Assembly: GCA_902767385.1 (NCBI GenBank)
Contig: CACXHA010000116.1
Location: 1 to 6,814 of the forward strand
Source of the DNA: an uncultured Elusimicrobium sp.
GTDB taxonomy: Bacteria > Elusimicrobiota > Elusimicrobia > Elusimicrobiales > Elusimicrobiaceae
Reading direction: 5' to 3'
DNA length: 6,814 nucleotides
Shown: piece after piece, positions 1 to 6,753 of the stretch
How the letters are laid out: each line of letters begins with the position of its first letter
Position numbering within the stretch: position 1 is the first letter of the stretch
Made by a program: the position numbers and the translations under genes
Notes under the pieces: generated by a model
Seen by the model: only the letters and a program-made list of their open reading frames with translations
The model's database searches: none
What the model was told of the DNA's origin: nothing

Positions 1-11
1 AGCAGTTTTAA

Positions 12-86
12 GCCCAGTTGGCGCAGCGGTAGCGCGTTCCCTTGACATGGGAAAGGTCACAGGTTCAATCCCTGTACTGGGCACCA
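12..86 (+). tRNA. tRNA-Val, anticodon GAC, with encoded CCA
   Basis: A full cloverleaf can be drawn. The 7-bp acceptor stem is GCCCAGT (12-18) with ACTGGGC (76-82), discriminator A at 83 and an encoded CCA at 84-86. The D stem is GCGC/GCGC (21-24 with 32-35). The anticodon stem TTCCC/GGGAA (37-41 with 49-53) closes the loop TTGACAT, so the anticodon is GAC at 44-46, reading the valine codons GUC and GUU. The variable loop is 5 nt. The T stem is ACAGG/CCTGT (59-63 with 71-75) around TTCAATC. Its promoter lies outside the window. A terminator follows directly. Confidence 0.97.
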
Positions 87-90
87 TATA

Positions 91-116
91 AAACCCTCCT
101 TTATGGTGGGTTTTTT
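91..116 (+). terminator. Intrinsic terminator of tRNA-Val
   Basis: AAACCCTCC (91-99) pairs with GGTGGGTTT (105-113), with one T-T mismatch and a 5-nt loop. The right arm runs into a run of six T (111-116). It begins 4 nt after the tRNA CCA end and sits immediately before the -35 box of the next operon, so it insulates the porin operon from tRNA transcription. Confidence 0.8.
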
Positions 117-117
117 G

Positions 118-146
118 TTGCATTTTTAGGCATGATGTAGTATATT
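118..146 (+). promoter_or_regulatory. Sigma70-type promoter of the aaxABC-like operon
   Basis: The -35 box is TTGCAT (118-123) and the -10 box is TATATT (141-146), with exactly 17 bp between them. Transcription should begin near 153, giving a leader of about 48 nt before the ATG at 201. The -10 box overlaps a perfect 10-bp AT palindrome (142-151), which could be an operator or simply AT-rich promoter DNA. No recognisable ArgR box is seen. The match is by eye only. Confidence 0.6.
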
Positions 147-200
147 AATATTAGTTTTTGCTTCCTGCTTTCCTTCCATTTTTATTTCAACGGAGTTTTT

Positions 201-1442
201 ATGAAAAAACAACCTATCTTTTGGGTGTTGGCGTTACTGTGTTGTGCAATGGTTTCGTCCGCCCAAATTTTTGTAGAAACAGAAACTTACGAAGTATTTT
301 TGCCCACTGCCAAACATGAGCAGCGTGTGCACAACCGCCGGGCCGCAGGTTTGGAAAAAACTGAATCAGCCCTTGAAAAAACCTGGCAGCAAGCCAAACA
401 TACGGCTAATAAAATTGGGTTAGATATTGGTATAGATGTGTCTTATTTGGCCCAGCGTGCCGCCCCTAATGGAAAACAAACTGCTATCCAGGGTGTCTAT
501 TACCCGTACTTAACGTGGAACTTATTTAAAAATGACACATTTGGTGCAGGCCAATTAAACGTTAACTATACTTTTGTACGTTATTGGGGAACGCAGGCCA
601 CTTATCTGCAAAACCGCATCAATACGGCCACTGCATTTAACGATTACGCCGCCAACCAGGAATTTTTCTCTCAATTTTCCTACACGCACACGTTACCTGG
701 TGATCTAAACTGGCTGTCCGTTACCGTCGGACAATTCCCGTTGTACAACTTTGACGGAACAACCTATTTGGATAACCAGCAAACTGCGCTTATGAACTTT
801 GCGCTTTCACAAAATGCTACCTCGGCATATCCGTCGGCTTCCTTTGGGGGCTATTTACAAGCACAAACCAAAAATTTTACATTAGCCGGCGGATACCAAG
901 ATGCTACCAATGTTACCGGGGAACATATTGAACTGGGGGACGCGTTTAGCGGGAAATACACCACGTTTGGTTATGCTGCCTGGACCCCTCATTTCGAATT
1001 GGGCGCCGGGCAATATAGTTTCTTATATTACTACCAACCGTCTGTAGAATTACAACCGCAAGGGGTACACGGTTGGTCATTTAATATGCAGCAAAACATG
1101 GGCGAAAAATGGGCTATGTTTGGACGTGCCAACGGCTCTAACAACGGGGTAACCGGCATTAAAAATTCGTATGCGCTGGGCGGAGCGTTATTAAATCCCT
1201 TCCACCGCAACAGCCAAGACGCTATTTTAGCAGGTATTGCGTACAACCGCCTCAGTGCCGAAGGACAGGGATACCCCGCTTATATGCGCAGCGGCGAAAC
1301 AGCGTTGGAATTATCCTGGGTGTGGGGCATCGGCAAGCTGATTACCATTACGCCGGATTTACAACTCTATCCGCGCGCCGCGTTTAATGACAAAAAACAA
1401 TTTGCAACGGTAGTAGGTTTACGAACCACCGTACAATTATAA
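201..1442 (+). CDS. aaxA: OprB-like outer-membrane porin of an arginine-agmatine exchange system (AaxA-like)
   Basis: Predicted outer-membrane beta-barrel porin that would admit arginine into, and release agmatine from, the periplasm. Residues 1-21 form a signal peptide (MKK, hydrophobic core, VSSA then Q), with likely cleavage after A21. The adjacent C14-C15 does not form a good lipobox. A charged, helix-prone stretch (about 36-70) precedes the barrel, which is rich in alternating aromatic/polar strands and Gly/Asn turns from about residue 74 to the end. The C-terminal part (around [19 protein letters not shown]) resembles the closing strands of OprB-type porins (PF04966). The last residue is Leu rather than the common Phe. 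The start is set by GGAG (192-195) with a TTTTT spacer. The next gene, an AaxB-like decarboxylase, begins 16 nt after the stop. The porin family call is fairly firm; the arginine role is inferred from the conserved aaxABC gene order. Confidence 0.82.
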   Translation: MKKQPIFWVLALLCCAMVSSAQIFVETETYEVFLPTAKHEQRVHNRRAAGLEKTESALEKTWQQAKHTANKIGLDIGIDVSYLAQRAAPNGKQTAIQGVYYPYLTWNLFKNDTFGAGQLNVNYTFVRYWGTQATYLQNRINTATAFNDYAANQEFFSQFSYTHTLPGDLNWLSVTVGQFPLYNFDGTTYLDNQQTALMNFALSQNATSAYPSASFGGYLQAQTKNFTLAGGYQDATNVTGEHIELGDAFSGKYTTFGYAAWTPHFELGAGQYSFLYYYQPSVELQPQGVHGWSFNMQQNMGEKWAMFGRANGSNNGVTGIKNSYALGGALLNPFHRNSQDAILAGIAYNRLSAEGQGYPAYMRSGETALELSWVWGIGKLITITPDLQLYPRAAFNDKKQFATVVGLRTTVQL

Positions 1443-1458
1443 AAAGGAGAACATAATT

Positions 1459-2058
1459 ATGGAAAATAAAGACTTAGTATTAGGTACGCGCTATCCTACA
1501 TTAGCTTTTATTTCCGGCGGAGCCGGGCAGGCAAGTGACGGAATCCCGCCGCAACCGTTTGAAACTTTCTGCTATGACTCTGCCCTCTTACAAGCTAAAG
1601 TAGAAAACTTTAACATCGTGCCTTACACCTCGGTACTTCCCAAAGAATTATACGGCAACATTGTGCCGGTAGACCAAGTGACCAAATACTTCAAACATGG
1701 TGCTGTGCTGGAAGTTATTATGGCCGGCAACGGGGCCCGCATCGAAGACCATAAAGCCATTGCCACCGGCGTAGGCGTATGCTGGGGCAAAGACAAAAAA
1801 GGTAACTTAATCGGCGGTTGGGCCGCGGAATATGTGGAATATTTTGACACACCCATTGATAATGAAATTGCCGAAGGGCACGCCCACATGTGGCTCAACA
1901 AATCCTTAAAGCACGAATTGGAAATCCGCGGCGTAGAAAAACACAGCGAATTTCAAATTTGGCACAACTACATTAACATCACCCAGCCGTTTGCTTACTG
2001 CTTAACCGTCATGGGTTTTTTGAACTTTAAATTTGCCGAACCGGTGAATTTAAAATAA
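1459..2058 (+). CDS. aaxB: Pyruvoyl-dependent arginine decarboxylase proenzyme (AaxB-like)
   Basis: Cytoplasmic decarboxylase converting arginine to agmatine and CO2 with uptake of one proton. It uses a covalent pyruvoyl group rather than PLP. Family PvlArgDC (PF01862); 199 aa, close to the chlamydial enzyme. The proenzyme should cut itself between T57 and S58 (motif [10 protein letters not shown], 54-63) into a beta chain (1-57) and an alpha chain (58-199) whose first residue becomes pyruvoyl. The Thr-Ser pair, rather than Ser-Ser, is the form described for the Chlamydia pneumoniae enzyme. Other family-like stretches are GTRYPTLAF (9-17), [18 protein letters not shown] (30-47), [11 protein letters not shown] (102-112) and [10 protein letters not shown] (119-128). 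E124 is a candidate for the catalytic proton donor (Glu109 in Methanocaldococcus jannaschii), by motif position only. The reading frame is intact. The RBS is GGAG at 1446-1449. It lies between porin and antiporter genes, 16 nt and 12 nt apart, so it is surely cotranscribed. Confidence 0.95.
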   Translation: MENKDLVLGTRYPTLAFISGGAGQASDGIPPQPFETFCYDSALLQAKVENFNIVPYTSVLPKELYGNIVPVDQVTKYFKHGAVLEVIMAGNGARIEDHKAIATGVGVCWGKDKKGNLIGGWAAEYVEYFDTPIDNEIAEGHAHMWLNKSLKHELEIRGVEKHSEFQIWHNYINITQPFAYCLTVMGFLNFKFAEPVNLK

Positions 2059-2070
2059 AGAGGACCGCCT

Positions 2071-3522
2071 ATGGGAAATAACAACACGGTTGCCAAATTA
2101 GGCGTAATTGGTCTTGCTAGTATTGTGATTAGTTCCATGGTTGGGGGAGGGGTATTTTCCCTCCCTCAAAACATGGCGGCCAGCGCTTCCGCCGCAGCGG
2201 TACTGCTGGCCTGGGTAATTACGGGCTTTGGCATGTATTTTATTGCCAACACATTTAGTGTGCTTTCCCGCGTCAAGCCGGATTTAACCGCCGGTATCTA
2301 TATGTACGCGCGCGAAGGATTCGGCCCGTATGTAGGTTTTACCATCGGTTGGGGATATTGGCTCTGCCAAATCTTTGGTAACGTAGGGTATGCCGTCATC
2401 ACGATGGATGCCTTAAATTATTTTTTTCCGCCGCATTTTGCCGGTGGAAATAATTTACTCTCCATTGTGTGCGGCTCGCTACTGATTTGGAGTTTCAACT
2501 TTATCGTGCTACGTGGTATACAACAAGCCACTATTTTAAACATCATCGGCACCATTGGTAAACTGGTCCCGCTATTGGCCTTCTGTGTAATCTTGCTTTT
2601 TGCGTTCCACGCGGATAAGTTTGATTACAACTTTTTAGGAAAAATCGCCGAAGGCGGTCATAAACTGGGAAGTTTAGGTACCCAACTCAAAAGTACCATG
2701 CTTGTTACCTTATGGTCTTTCATCGGGATTGAAGGCGCGGTGGTACTTTCCAACCGGGCCAAAAACCAGTCCGCGGTTAGCAAGGCTACGTTGTTAGGCT
2801 TTTTAGGGTGTTTAGTTATTTACATCGGGCTTTCCGTCTTACCGTTTGGGTTTTTAACGCAAGAAGAAATTGCCGCCGTAGCTAACCCCTCCACTGCCGG
2901 CGTATTGGAAAAAGTAGTCGGCCCCTGGGGCGCGGTATTTATGAACTGCGGTCTTTTGATTGCGGTACTATCTTCGTGGCTTGCTTGGACAATGATTACC
3001 GCCGAAATCCCGGCCGCCGCTGCTGAAAATGGCACCTTCCCCAGCGTGTTTGCCCACCAAAACAAAGCCGGAGCACCGGATGTATCTTTATGGGTAACAA
3101 GCGCGGCCATGCAGCTGGCTATTTTGATGGTGTATTTTTCAAACAACGCGTGGAACACCATGCTCTCTATCACAGGGGTCATGGTCTTACCGGCGTATTT
3201 GGCCAGCACCCTTTATTTGTGGAAATTAGTGGAAGACGGCGAATTTGAAAAACTTTCCACAACCGGACGGGCCGCCGCTTTGGCTACGTCCATATTAGGG
3301 ACAGGCTTTGCCCTGTGGCTCCTGTACGCTGCCGGGTTAAAATATTTGTTCCTGGCCGCCATCTTTTTGGCATTAGGCATACCGGTATTTGTGTGGGCGC
3401 GCAAACAGAAAAAAGACGGCAAACCAACCTTTGTCGGAGCTGAAAAAGCGGTAGTAACCCTGCTTGTCCTGGCAGCTCTTGCGGCCATTTATGCGTTTAG
3501 CCGCGGATTACTTAAAATATAA
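2071..3522 (+). CDS. aaxC: APC-family arginine/agmatine antiporter (AaxC/ArcD-like)
   Basis: Inner-membrane antiporter expected to exchange external arginine for internal agmatine, completing the cycle with the porin and decarboxylase upstream. It has 483 aa with APC-fold features. TM1 is broken at the [12 protein letters not shown] motif (21-32). TM6 carries [11 protein letters not shown] (213-223), in which W215 and E221 match AdiC Trp202 and Glu208. TM8 carries [19 protein letters not shown] (306-324), with W306 matching AdiC Trp293. AdiC Ser26 appears as G26. Hydrophobic segments lie near 11-34, 39-62, 84-115, 126-146, 151-178, 208-228, 238-260, 286-316, 339-356, 362-386, 401-420, 424-443 and a possible thirteenth at 457-480, as in ArcD-type members. 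GAGGA (2060-2064) is the RBS, 6 nt before the ATG. A terminator follows the stop. Arginine/ornithine exchange is the main alternative, but the decarboxylase next door favours agmatine. Confidence 0.9.
   Translation: MGNNNTVAKLGVIGLASIVISSMVGGGVFSLPQNMAASASAAAVLLAWVITGFGMYFIANTFSVLSRVKPDLTAGIYMYAREGFGPYVGFTIGWGYWLCQIFGNVGYAVITMDALNYFFPPHFAGGNNLLSIVCGSLLIWSFNFIVLRGIQQATILNIIGTIGKLVPLLAFCVILLFAFHADKFDYNFLGKIAEGGHKLGSLGTQLKSTMLVTLWSFIGIEGAVVLSNRAKNQSAVSKATLLGFLGCLVIYIGLSVLPFGFLTQEEIAAVANPSTAGVLEKVVGPWGAVFMNCGLLIAVLSSWLAWTMITAEIPAAAAENGTFPSVFAHQNKAGAPDVSLWVTSAAMQLAILMVYFSNNAWNTMLSITGVMVLPAYLASTLYLWKLVEDGEFEKLSTTGRAAALATSILGTGFALWLLYAAGLKYLFLAAIFLALGIPVFVWARKQKKDGKPTFVGAEKAVVTLLVLAALAAIYAFSRGLLKI
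2143..2167 (+). other. Strong hairpin inside the early aaxC coding region
   Basis: GGGGGAGGG (2143-2151) pairs with CCCTCCCTC (2159-2167), eight Watson-Crick pairs plus one G-U, around the 7-nt loop GTATTTT. It spans codons 25-33, about 72 nt into the antiporter gene, where the protein motif is GGGVFSLP. There is no T-tract after it, so it is not a simple terminator. It may slow ribosomes or affect mRNA stability, or may be a by-product of the motif. Function unknown. Confidence 0.45.
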
Positions 3523-3549
3523 TCCTACAAGTCGGTAAGTCGTACAAGT

Positions 3550-3580
3550 CCGCCCGGCCCATATGCGCCGGGCGGTTTTT
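3550..3580 (+). terminator. Intrinsic terminator of the aaxABC-like operon
   Basis: CCGCCCGGC (3550-3558) and GCCGGGCGG (3567-3575) form a perfect 9-bp GC-rich stem with an 8-nt loop, followed by TTTTT (3576-3580). It begins 27 nt after the antiporter stop codon and closes the operon. The second transcription unit starts after it. Confidence 0.93.
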
Positions 3581-3582
3581 AA

Positions 3583-3612
3583 TTGGACTATACCCCCCTA
3601 AATTGTTATCAT
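3583..3612 (+). promoter_or_regulatory. Weak candidate promoter for rmuC
   Basis: Only 49 nt separate the terminator from the rmuC ATG, and the strong terminator implies a promoter here. The best pair seen is TTGGAC (3583-3588) and TATCAT (3607-3612) with an 18-bp spacer. The predicted start near 3619 would fall inside the ribosome binding site, leaving almost no leader, which argues against this exact assignment. Confidence 0.25.
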
Positions 3613-3629
3613 AATTTAAGGAGATTTTT

Positions 3630-4805
3630 ATGCAACTATTTATTGCTTTTTTAGCCGGTGCCTTGCTCATTGGGATATGGGCCTTATGGAAAATTAACCA
3701 GTTAAAACTGGAAAATATCCGTTTGCAAGAACGCAAAAACGCGTTGGACCAAAAACAAGCCGAACAAGAAAAATTTTTTAATACCCTTCAACAACAAGCC
3801 AAGGATTCTTTTAAGCAATTGGCTACCGACTCTTTAAAAGAACAAAAGGCCGAACTGGTCAACCAAAACAAAGAAATGGTTTCCCCCCTCAAAGAAACTC
3901 TGGATAAATTTACCAAACAAATGGGCGAACTACGCACAGAAAGCACTGCCCGGCATGGGATTCTTCAAAACGCCATTGAGCGCACCTTGCAACTCAACGA
4001 GAATCTTTCCCAAGAGGCCCAAAACTTAACCGAGGCTTTAAAAAGCCCCAAACGCCAAGGCACCTGGGGCGAAATTATTTTGGAAGACGTTTTAACCGCA
4101 GCCGGCCTTCGGAAAGGAATTGAATTTGATACCCAGGTTTCTTTTACCACCGACGGGAATCAACGCAAACAACCGGACTTTATTATTCACCTGCCCGGCA
4201 AGCGCGATTTAATTATCGATTCCAAAATGTCTTTTACCGCTTACATGCAATGGCAAGCTGCCACTACGGAAGAAGACAAACAAAAATACTTAAAAGAACA
4301 TGTAGCGTCCATTGAAAAGCATATTAAAGAACTGTCCCAACAAGATTATACGGCACTACTTCCCCACGAAAAGCTGGACTTTACGTTTATGTTTATCCCC
4401 ATCGAGTATGCTTATTTTATCGCCGTACAAGCCAAGCCGGAACTAAACGAACTGGCCCGCAAAAACCGTATTGCCATTGTAACGGCTTCCAACTTATTTT
4501 CCGTCTTGCAAGTGGCCGACAATCTGTGGCGCCAAGAACGGGCCGGGCAACTGACGGAAAAAATTTTTAAAACCGCACAAGAAATGCTGGAACGCACTAG
4601 TCGCTTTGCTCAACGTATGGAAGAAATTCACACGCGCATTAACCAGCTAAACAAATCTTATGAAGATGCGGACAAAGCACTGCGCGGAAAACAAGGCATC
4701 ATTTCTTCCGCCAAACAATTAGAAGATTTGCGGCTTAAATCCTCTAAGCAATTACCCAAATTATTGGAAGAAAACAACGCCCTGCCACAAGACAACAACG
4801 CCTAG
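3630..4805 (+). CDS. rmuC: RmuC family DNA recombination protein
   Basis: RmuC-family protein (PF02646). In E. coli rmuC limits recombination at short inverted repeats, and its biochemical activity is not well established. It has 391 aa. Residues 2-20 are a hydrophobic N-terminal membrane anchor, so most of the protein would lie in the cytoplasm. Residues about 25-140 are rich in Gln, Lys and Glu with heptad-like spacing and should form a long coiled coil. The RmuC core (about 140-345) starts with the family hallmark RQGTWGEIILEDVLTAAGL (142-160). It then has a PD-(D/E)XK-like nuclease pattern, P182-D183 followed by D197-S-K199, and later FMFIPIEYAY (253-262). A second helical region and a polar tail follow. 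AAGGAG (3618-3623) lies 6 nt upstream of the ATG, and the hydrophobic N-terminus supports this start. It is the first gene of a unit with a PLP enzyme and nfo; nfo also fits DNA maintenance. Confidence 0.93.
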   Translation: MQLFIAFLAGALLIGIWALWKINQLKLENIRLQERKNALDQKQAEQEKFFNTLQQQAKDSFKQLATDSLKEQKAELVNQNKEMVSPLKETLDKFTKQMGELRTESTARHGILQNAIERTLQLNENLSQEAQNLTEALKSPKRQGTWGEIILEDVLTAAGLRKGIEFDTQVSFTTDGNQRKQPDFIIHLPGKRDLIIDSKMSFTAYMQWQAATTEEDKQKYLKEHVASIEKHIKELSQQDYTALLPHEKLDFTFMFIPIEYAYFIAVQAKPELNELARKNRIAIVTASNLFSVLQVADNLWRQERAGQLTEKIFKTAQEMLERTSRFAQRMEEIHTRINQLNKSYEDADKALRGKQGIISSAKQLEDLRLKSSKQLPKLLEENNALPQDNNA

Positions 4806-4835
4806 AAAAAGGTACAATGGAAGTAAGAGGTTTTT

Positions 4836-5915
4836 ATGCTTTGGTTTAATTGTGATTATAACGAAGGGGCCCACCCCCGTATTTTAGAGCGCCTAGCGCA
4901 AACTAATTTAGAACAAACAGCTGGGTATGGTGCTGATCCGTATTGTCGTCAAGCAGAAGAACTTATCAAAGATCTATGCAAGGCCCCCCAAGCGCAAGTT
5001 CACTTTTTGTGTGGAGGCACTCAAACAAATTTAACGGTACTCGCTGCCTGTTCCCGTCCTTACCAAAGTATTTTGTCCCCGGTTACCGGGCATATCAACG
5101 TGCACGAAACAGGTGCCATTGAAGCCACCGGGCACCGCATTGAAGCCTTGCCGCAAACCAATGGTAAAATTACGGCTGCGCAAATTGCGCAAGTTTGCAA
5201 GGAACATTGGGAAGACGACAACCCGGAATTTGCCCCCCAGCCACGTACGGTCTATATCTCGTTCCCGACCGAATACGGCACCCTATACACCTTAAAAGAA
5301 CTCAAAGAAATCCGCCGCGTATGTGACGAAAACCATTTATTTTTATTTATTGACGGCGCCCGCTTGGGATACGGTTTAACCGCCCCGGGTAACGACGTTA
5401 CGTTGCCGGATGTAGCCGCCCTGGCGGACGTGTTTTACATTGGCGGCACCAAAATCGGTGCGTTGCTAGGCGAAGCGGTCGTAATTCCCAACCTCAAACT
5501 CCAAAAAGATTTCCGCTACTTTATGAAACAAAAAGGCGGTATTTTGGCTAAAGGGCGCGTATTGGGAATTCAATTTTTAACCTTATTTGAAGACGGATTA
5601 TATTTAGAGCTTGCCAAACACGCCAACGACATGGCGGCCCTTATCAAAACCGCCTGCAAACAAGCCGGGTTTTCGTTCTTATACGATTCCCCCACCAACC
5701 AGCAATTCCCCATTTTGCCCAATGATTTGTTAGCCAATTTGGAAGAAACTTATTGTTTTGCCCACATCAAACGCATGGATAAAAACCATAGTGCTATTCG
5801 CATTTGTACCAGTTGGGCCACCCGCAAAGAAGATGTTTTGCAACTGACCGCGGATCTATTAAAACTAGCCAAGGAACAAGATGCTACACATCGGGTGTCA
5901 TTTATCCAGCAGTAA
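4836..5915 (+). CDS. Threonine aldolase / beta-eliminating lyase family PLP enzyme
   Basis: Fold-type I PLP enzyme of the Beta_elim_lyase family (PF01212). Its likely reaction is reversible cleavage of L-threonine or L-allo-threonine to glycine and acetaldehyde, in the cytoplasm. It has 359 aa. A phosphate-binding loop FLCGGTQTN is at 57-65; H86 ([11 protein letters not shown]) matches the PLP-stacking His of E. coli LtaE; D173 in [10 protein letters not shown] (171-180) would bind the pyridine nitrogen; K206 in YIGGTKIGA (201-209) is the Schiff-base Lys; R322 (IRICTSW) may bind the substrate carboxylate. The N-terminus reads [15 protein letters not shown] (4-18) instead of the LRSDT motif of classical LtaE, so it belongs to a divergent subfamily whose substrate is uncertain. 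AAGAGG (4825-4830) with a TTTTT spacer sets the start, 30 nt after the rmuC stop. Its 3' end overlaps nfo by 35 nt. Family assignment is secure, exact substrate is not. Confidence 0.87.
   Translation: MLWFNCDYNEGAHPRILERLAQTNLEQTAGYGADPYCRQAEELIKDLCKAPQAQVHFLCGGTQTNLTVLAACSRPYQSILSPVTGHINVHETGAIEATGHRIEALPQTNGKITAAQIAQVCKEHWEDDNPEFAPQPRTVYISFPTEYGTLYTLKELKEIRRVCDENHLFLFIDGARLGYGLTAPGNDVTLPDVAALADVFYIGGTKIGALLGEAVVIPNLKLQKDFRYFMKQKGGILAKGRVLGIQFLTLFEDGLYLELAKHANDMAALIKTACKQAGFSFLYDSPTNQQFPILPNDLLANLEETYCFAHIKRMDKNHSAIRICTSWATRKEDVLQLTADLLKLAKEQDATHRVSFIQQ
5871..5875 (+). promoter_or_regulatory. Ribosome binding site of nfo, inside the upstream gene
   Basis: AAGGA lies 5 nt before the ATG at 5881, within the coding sequence of the threonine aldolase homologue. 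It supports an nfo start that overlaps the upstream gene, so ribosomes finishing one gene can readily begin the next. Confidence 0.6.
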
Positions 5916-6711
5916 GGGTTTTGAGGCCATGGGTCAAACGGCACTTTCTATCGGTGCCGACACGTTCCAATTTTTTACGCGCAATCCGCGCGGCGGCAAA
6001 GCCAAAGAGATTGACCCGCAAGACGCCCAAAATTTAATTTCCCTCATGCAGACGCATCACTTTGCGCCTATTATTGCGCACGCTCCTTATACGTTAAACC
6101 CAGCCAGTGCAGACCCCAAGATCCGCGATTTTGCCTTAATGACCTTTGCTGATGACCTAAAACGCATGGAATATGTGCCCGGAAACCTGTATAATTTCCA
6201 CCCGGGTTCCCATGTGGGGCAAGGGGTTGATAAAGGAATAGAACTGATTATAGACGTTTTAAACCGCATTTTAGACCCCCGCCAACACACTACCGTACTG
6301 TTGGAAACCATGTCCGGCAAAGGCAGCGAAATCGGCGGTAAATTTGAGGAACTAAAACGCATTATAGACGGGGTAAAATACAACCAGCTACTAGGCGTTT
6401 GTTTGGATACTTGCCACATTAGCGACGCCGGATATTCTTTGGTAAAACTGGACGATACGTTAACCCAGTTTGATAAACAAATTGGGCTTTCTTTACTAAA
6501 AGCGGTTCACTTAAACGACAGCTTAAACCCACCCGGCTCTCACAAAGACCGCCACGCCTGTATTGGGCAAGGCACCATCGGCACAAAAACCCTGGCGGGC
6601 GTTATCAATCACCCCGCGCTCAAACATTTACCGTTTTGTTTAGAAACCCCCAATGATTTAGAAGGTTACGCACGCGAAATTAAACTTTTGCGCGGCTTAT
6701 ACCAAGATTAA
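5881..6711 (+). CDS. nfo: Endonuclease IV (deoxyribonuclease IV, AP endonuclease)
   Basis: Base-excision repair enzyme that cuts the DNA backbone 5' to abasic sites and removes blocked 3' ends. AP endonuclease family 2 TIM barrel (PF01261) with a three-zinc centre. It has 276 aa, near the family's usual size. All nine metal ligands seen in E. coli Nfo can be placed: H67 (AHAPY), H107 (FHPGSH), E142 (LETMSGKG), D176 and H179 (CLDTCH), H210 (VHLNDS), D223 and H225 ([11 protein letters not shown]) and E255 (CLETP). The N-terminus [14 protein letters not shown] is the first barrel strand, so the ATG at 5881 is the right start even though it lies 35 nt inside the upstream gene in another frame. 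It is the last gene of the rmuC unit and should act with other DNA maintenance functions. No terminator is seen before tRNA-Ala. Confidence 0.97.
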   Translation: MLHIGCHLSSSKGFEAMGQTALSIGADTFQFFTRNPRGGKAKEIDPQDAQNLISLMQTHHFAPIIAHAPYTLNPASADPKIRDFALMTFADDLKRMEYVPGNLYNFHPGSHVGQGVDKGIELIIDVLNRILDPRQHTTVLLETMSGKGSEIGGKFEELKRIIDGVKYNQLLGVCLDTCHISDAGYSLVKLDDTLTQFDKQIGLSLLKAVHLNDSLNPPGSHKDRHACIGQGTIGTKTLAGVINHPALKHLPFCLETPNDLEGYAREIKLLRGLYQD

Positions 6712-6713
6712 GT

Positions 6714-6742
6714 TTGCTTTTTACCCACAAAACTGATATACT
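6714..6742 (+). promoter_or_regulatory. Promoter of tRNA-Ala
   Basis: TTGCTT (6714-6719) and TATACT (6737-6742) are separated by exactly 17 bp. Transcription would start near 6749, about 5 nt before the mature tRNA, as is common for tRNA promoters. The -35 box begins 3 nt after the nfo stop codon. Confidence 0.65.
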
Positions 6743-6753
6743 ATATATGTAAC

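Noticed and set aside
2421..2427. T7 run in the antiporter gene as a phase-variation tract
   Set aside because: Seven bases coding Phe-Phe is short for slippage and the frame is intact; single-genome data cannot support switching.
2820..3209. 129-codon open frame on the minus strand within the antiporter gene
   Set aside because: It lies wholly opposite a well-supported membrane protein gene, and its translation shows no recognisable domain. It is a shadow frame.
3526..3550. Direct repeat TACAAGTC at 3526-3533 and 3543-3550
   Set aside because: Two 8-nt copies 17 nt apart are too short to call an operator or element; the second copy abuts the terminator stem.
12..3580. Genomic island inserted at tRNA-Val
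   Set aside because: There is no integrase, no repeat of the tRNA 3' end was seen elsewhere in the window, and composition of the aax genes looks like that of the downstream genes.
3698..3711. Small inverted repeat CCAGTT-AA-AACTGG in rmuC
   Set aside because: A short stem inside coding sequence, weak and probably chance.
3512..3736. Minus-strand frame spanning the intergenic region and rmuC start
   Set aside because: It would read through the operon terminator hairpin and the rmuC RBS, and its product has no recognisable features.
4789..4818. Possible internal promoter AAGACA / TACAAT (18 bp) before the aldolase gene
   Set aside because: The -35 match is poor, the predicted start would fall at the RBS itself, and the 30-nt gap to rmuC makes cotranscription the simpler view.
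5804..6037. 77-codon open frame on the + strand across the aldolase-nfo junction
   Set aside because: It overlaps two well-supported genes in a third frame, is Arg-rich and low in hydrophobic pattern, and has no convincing RBS.
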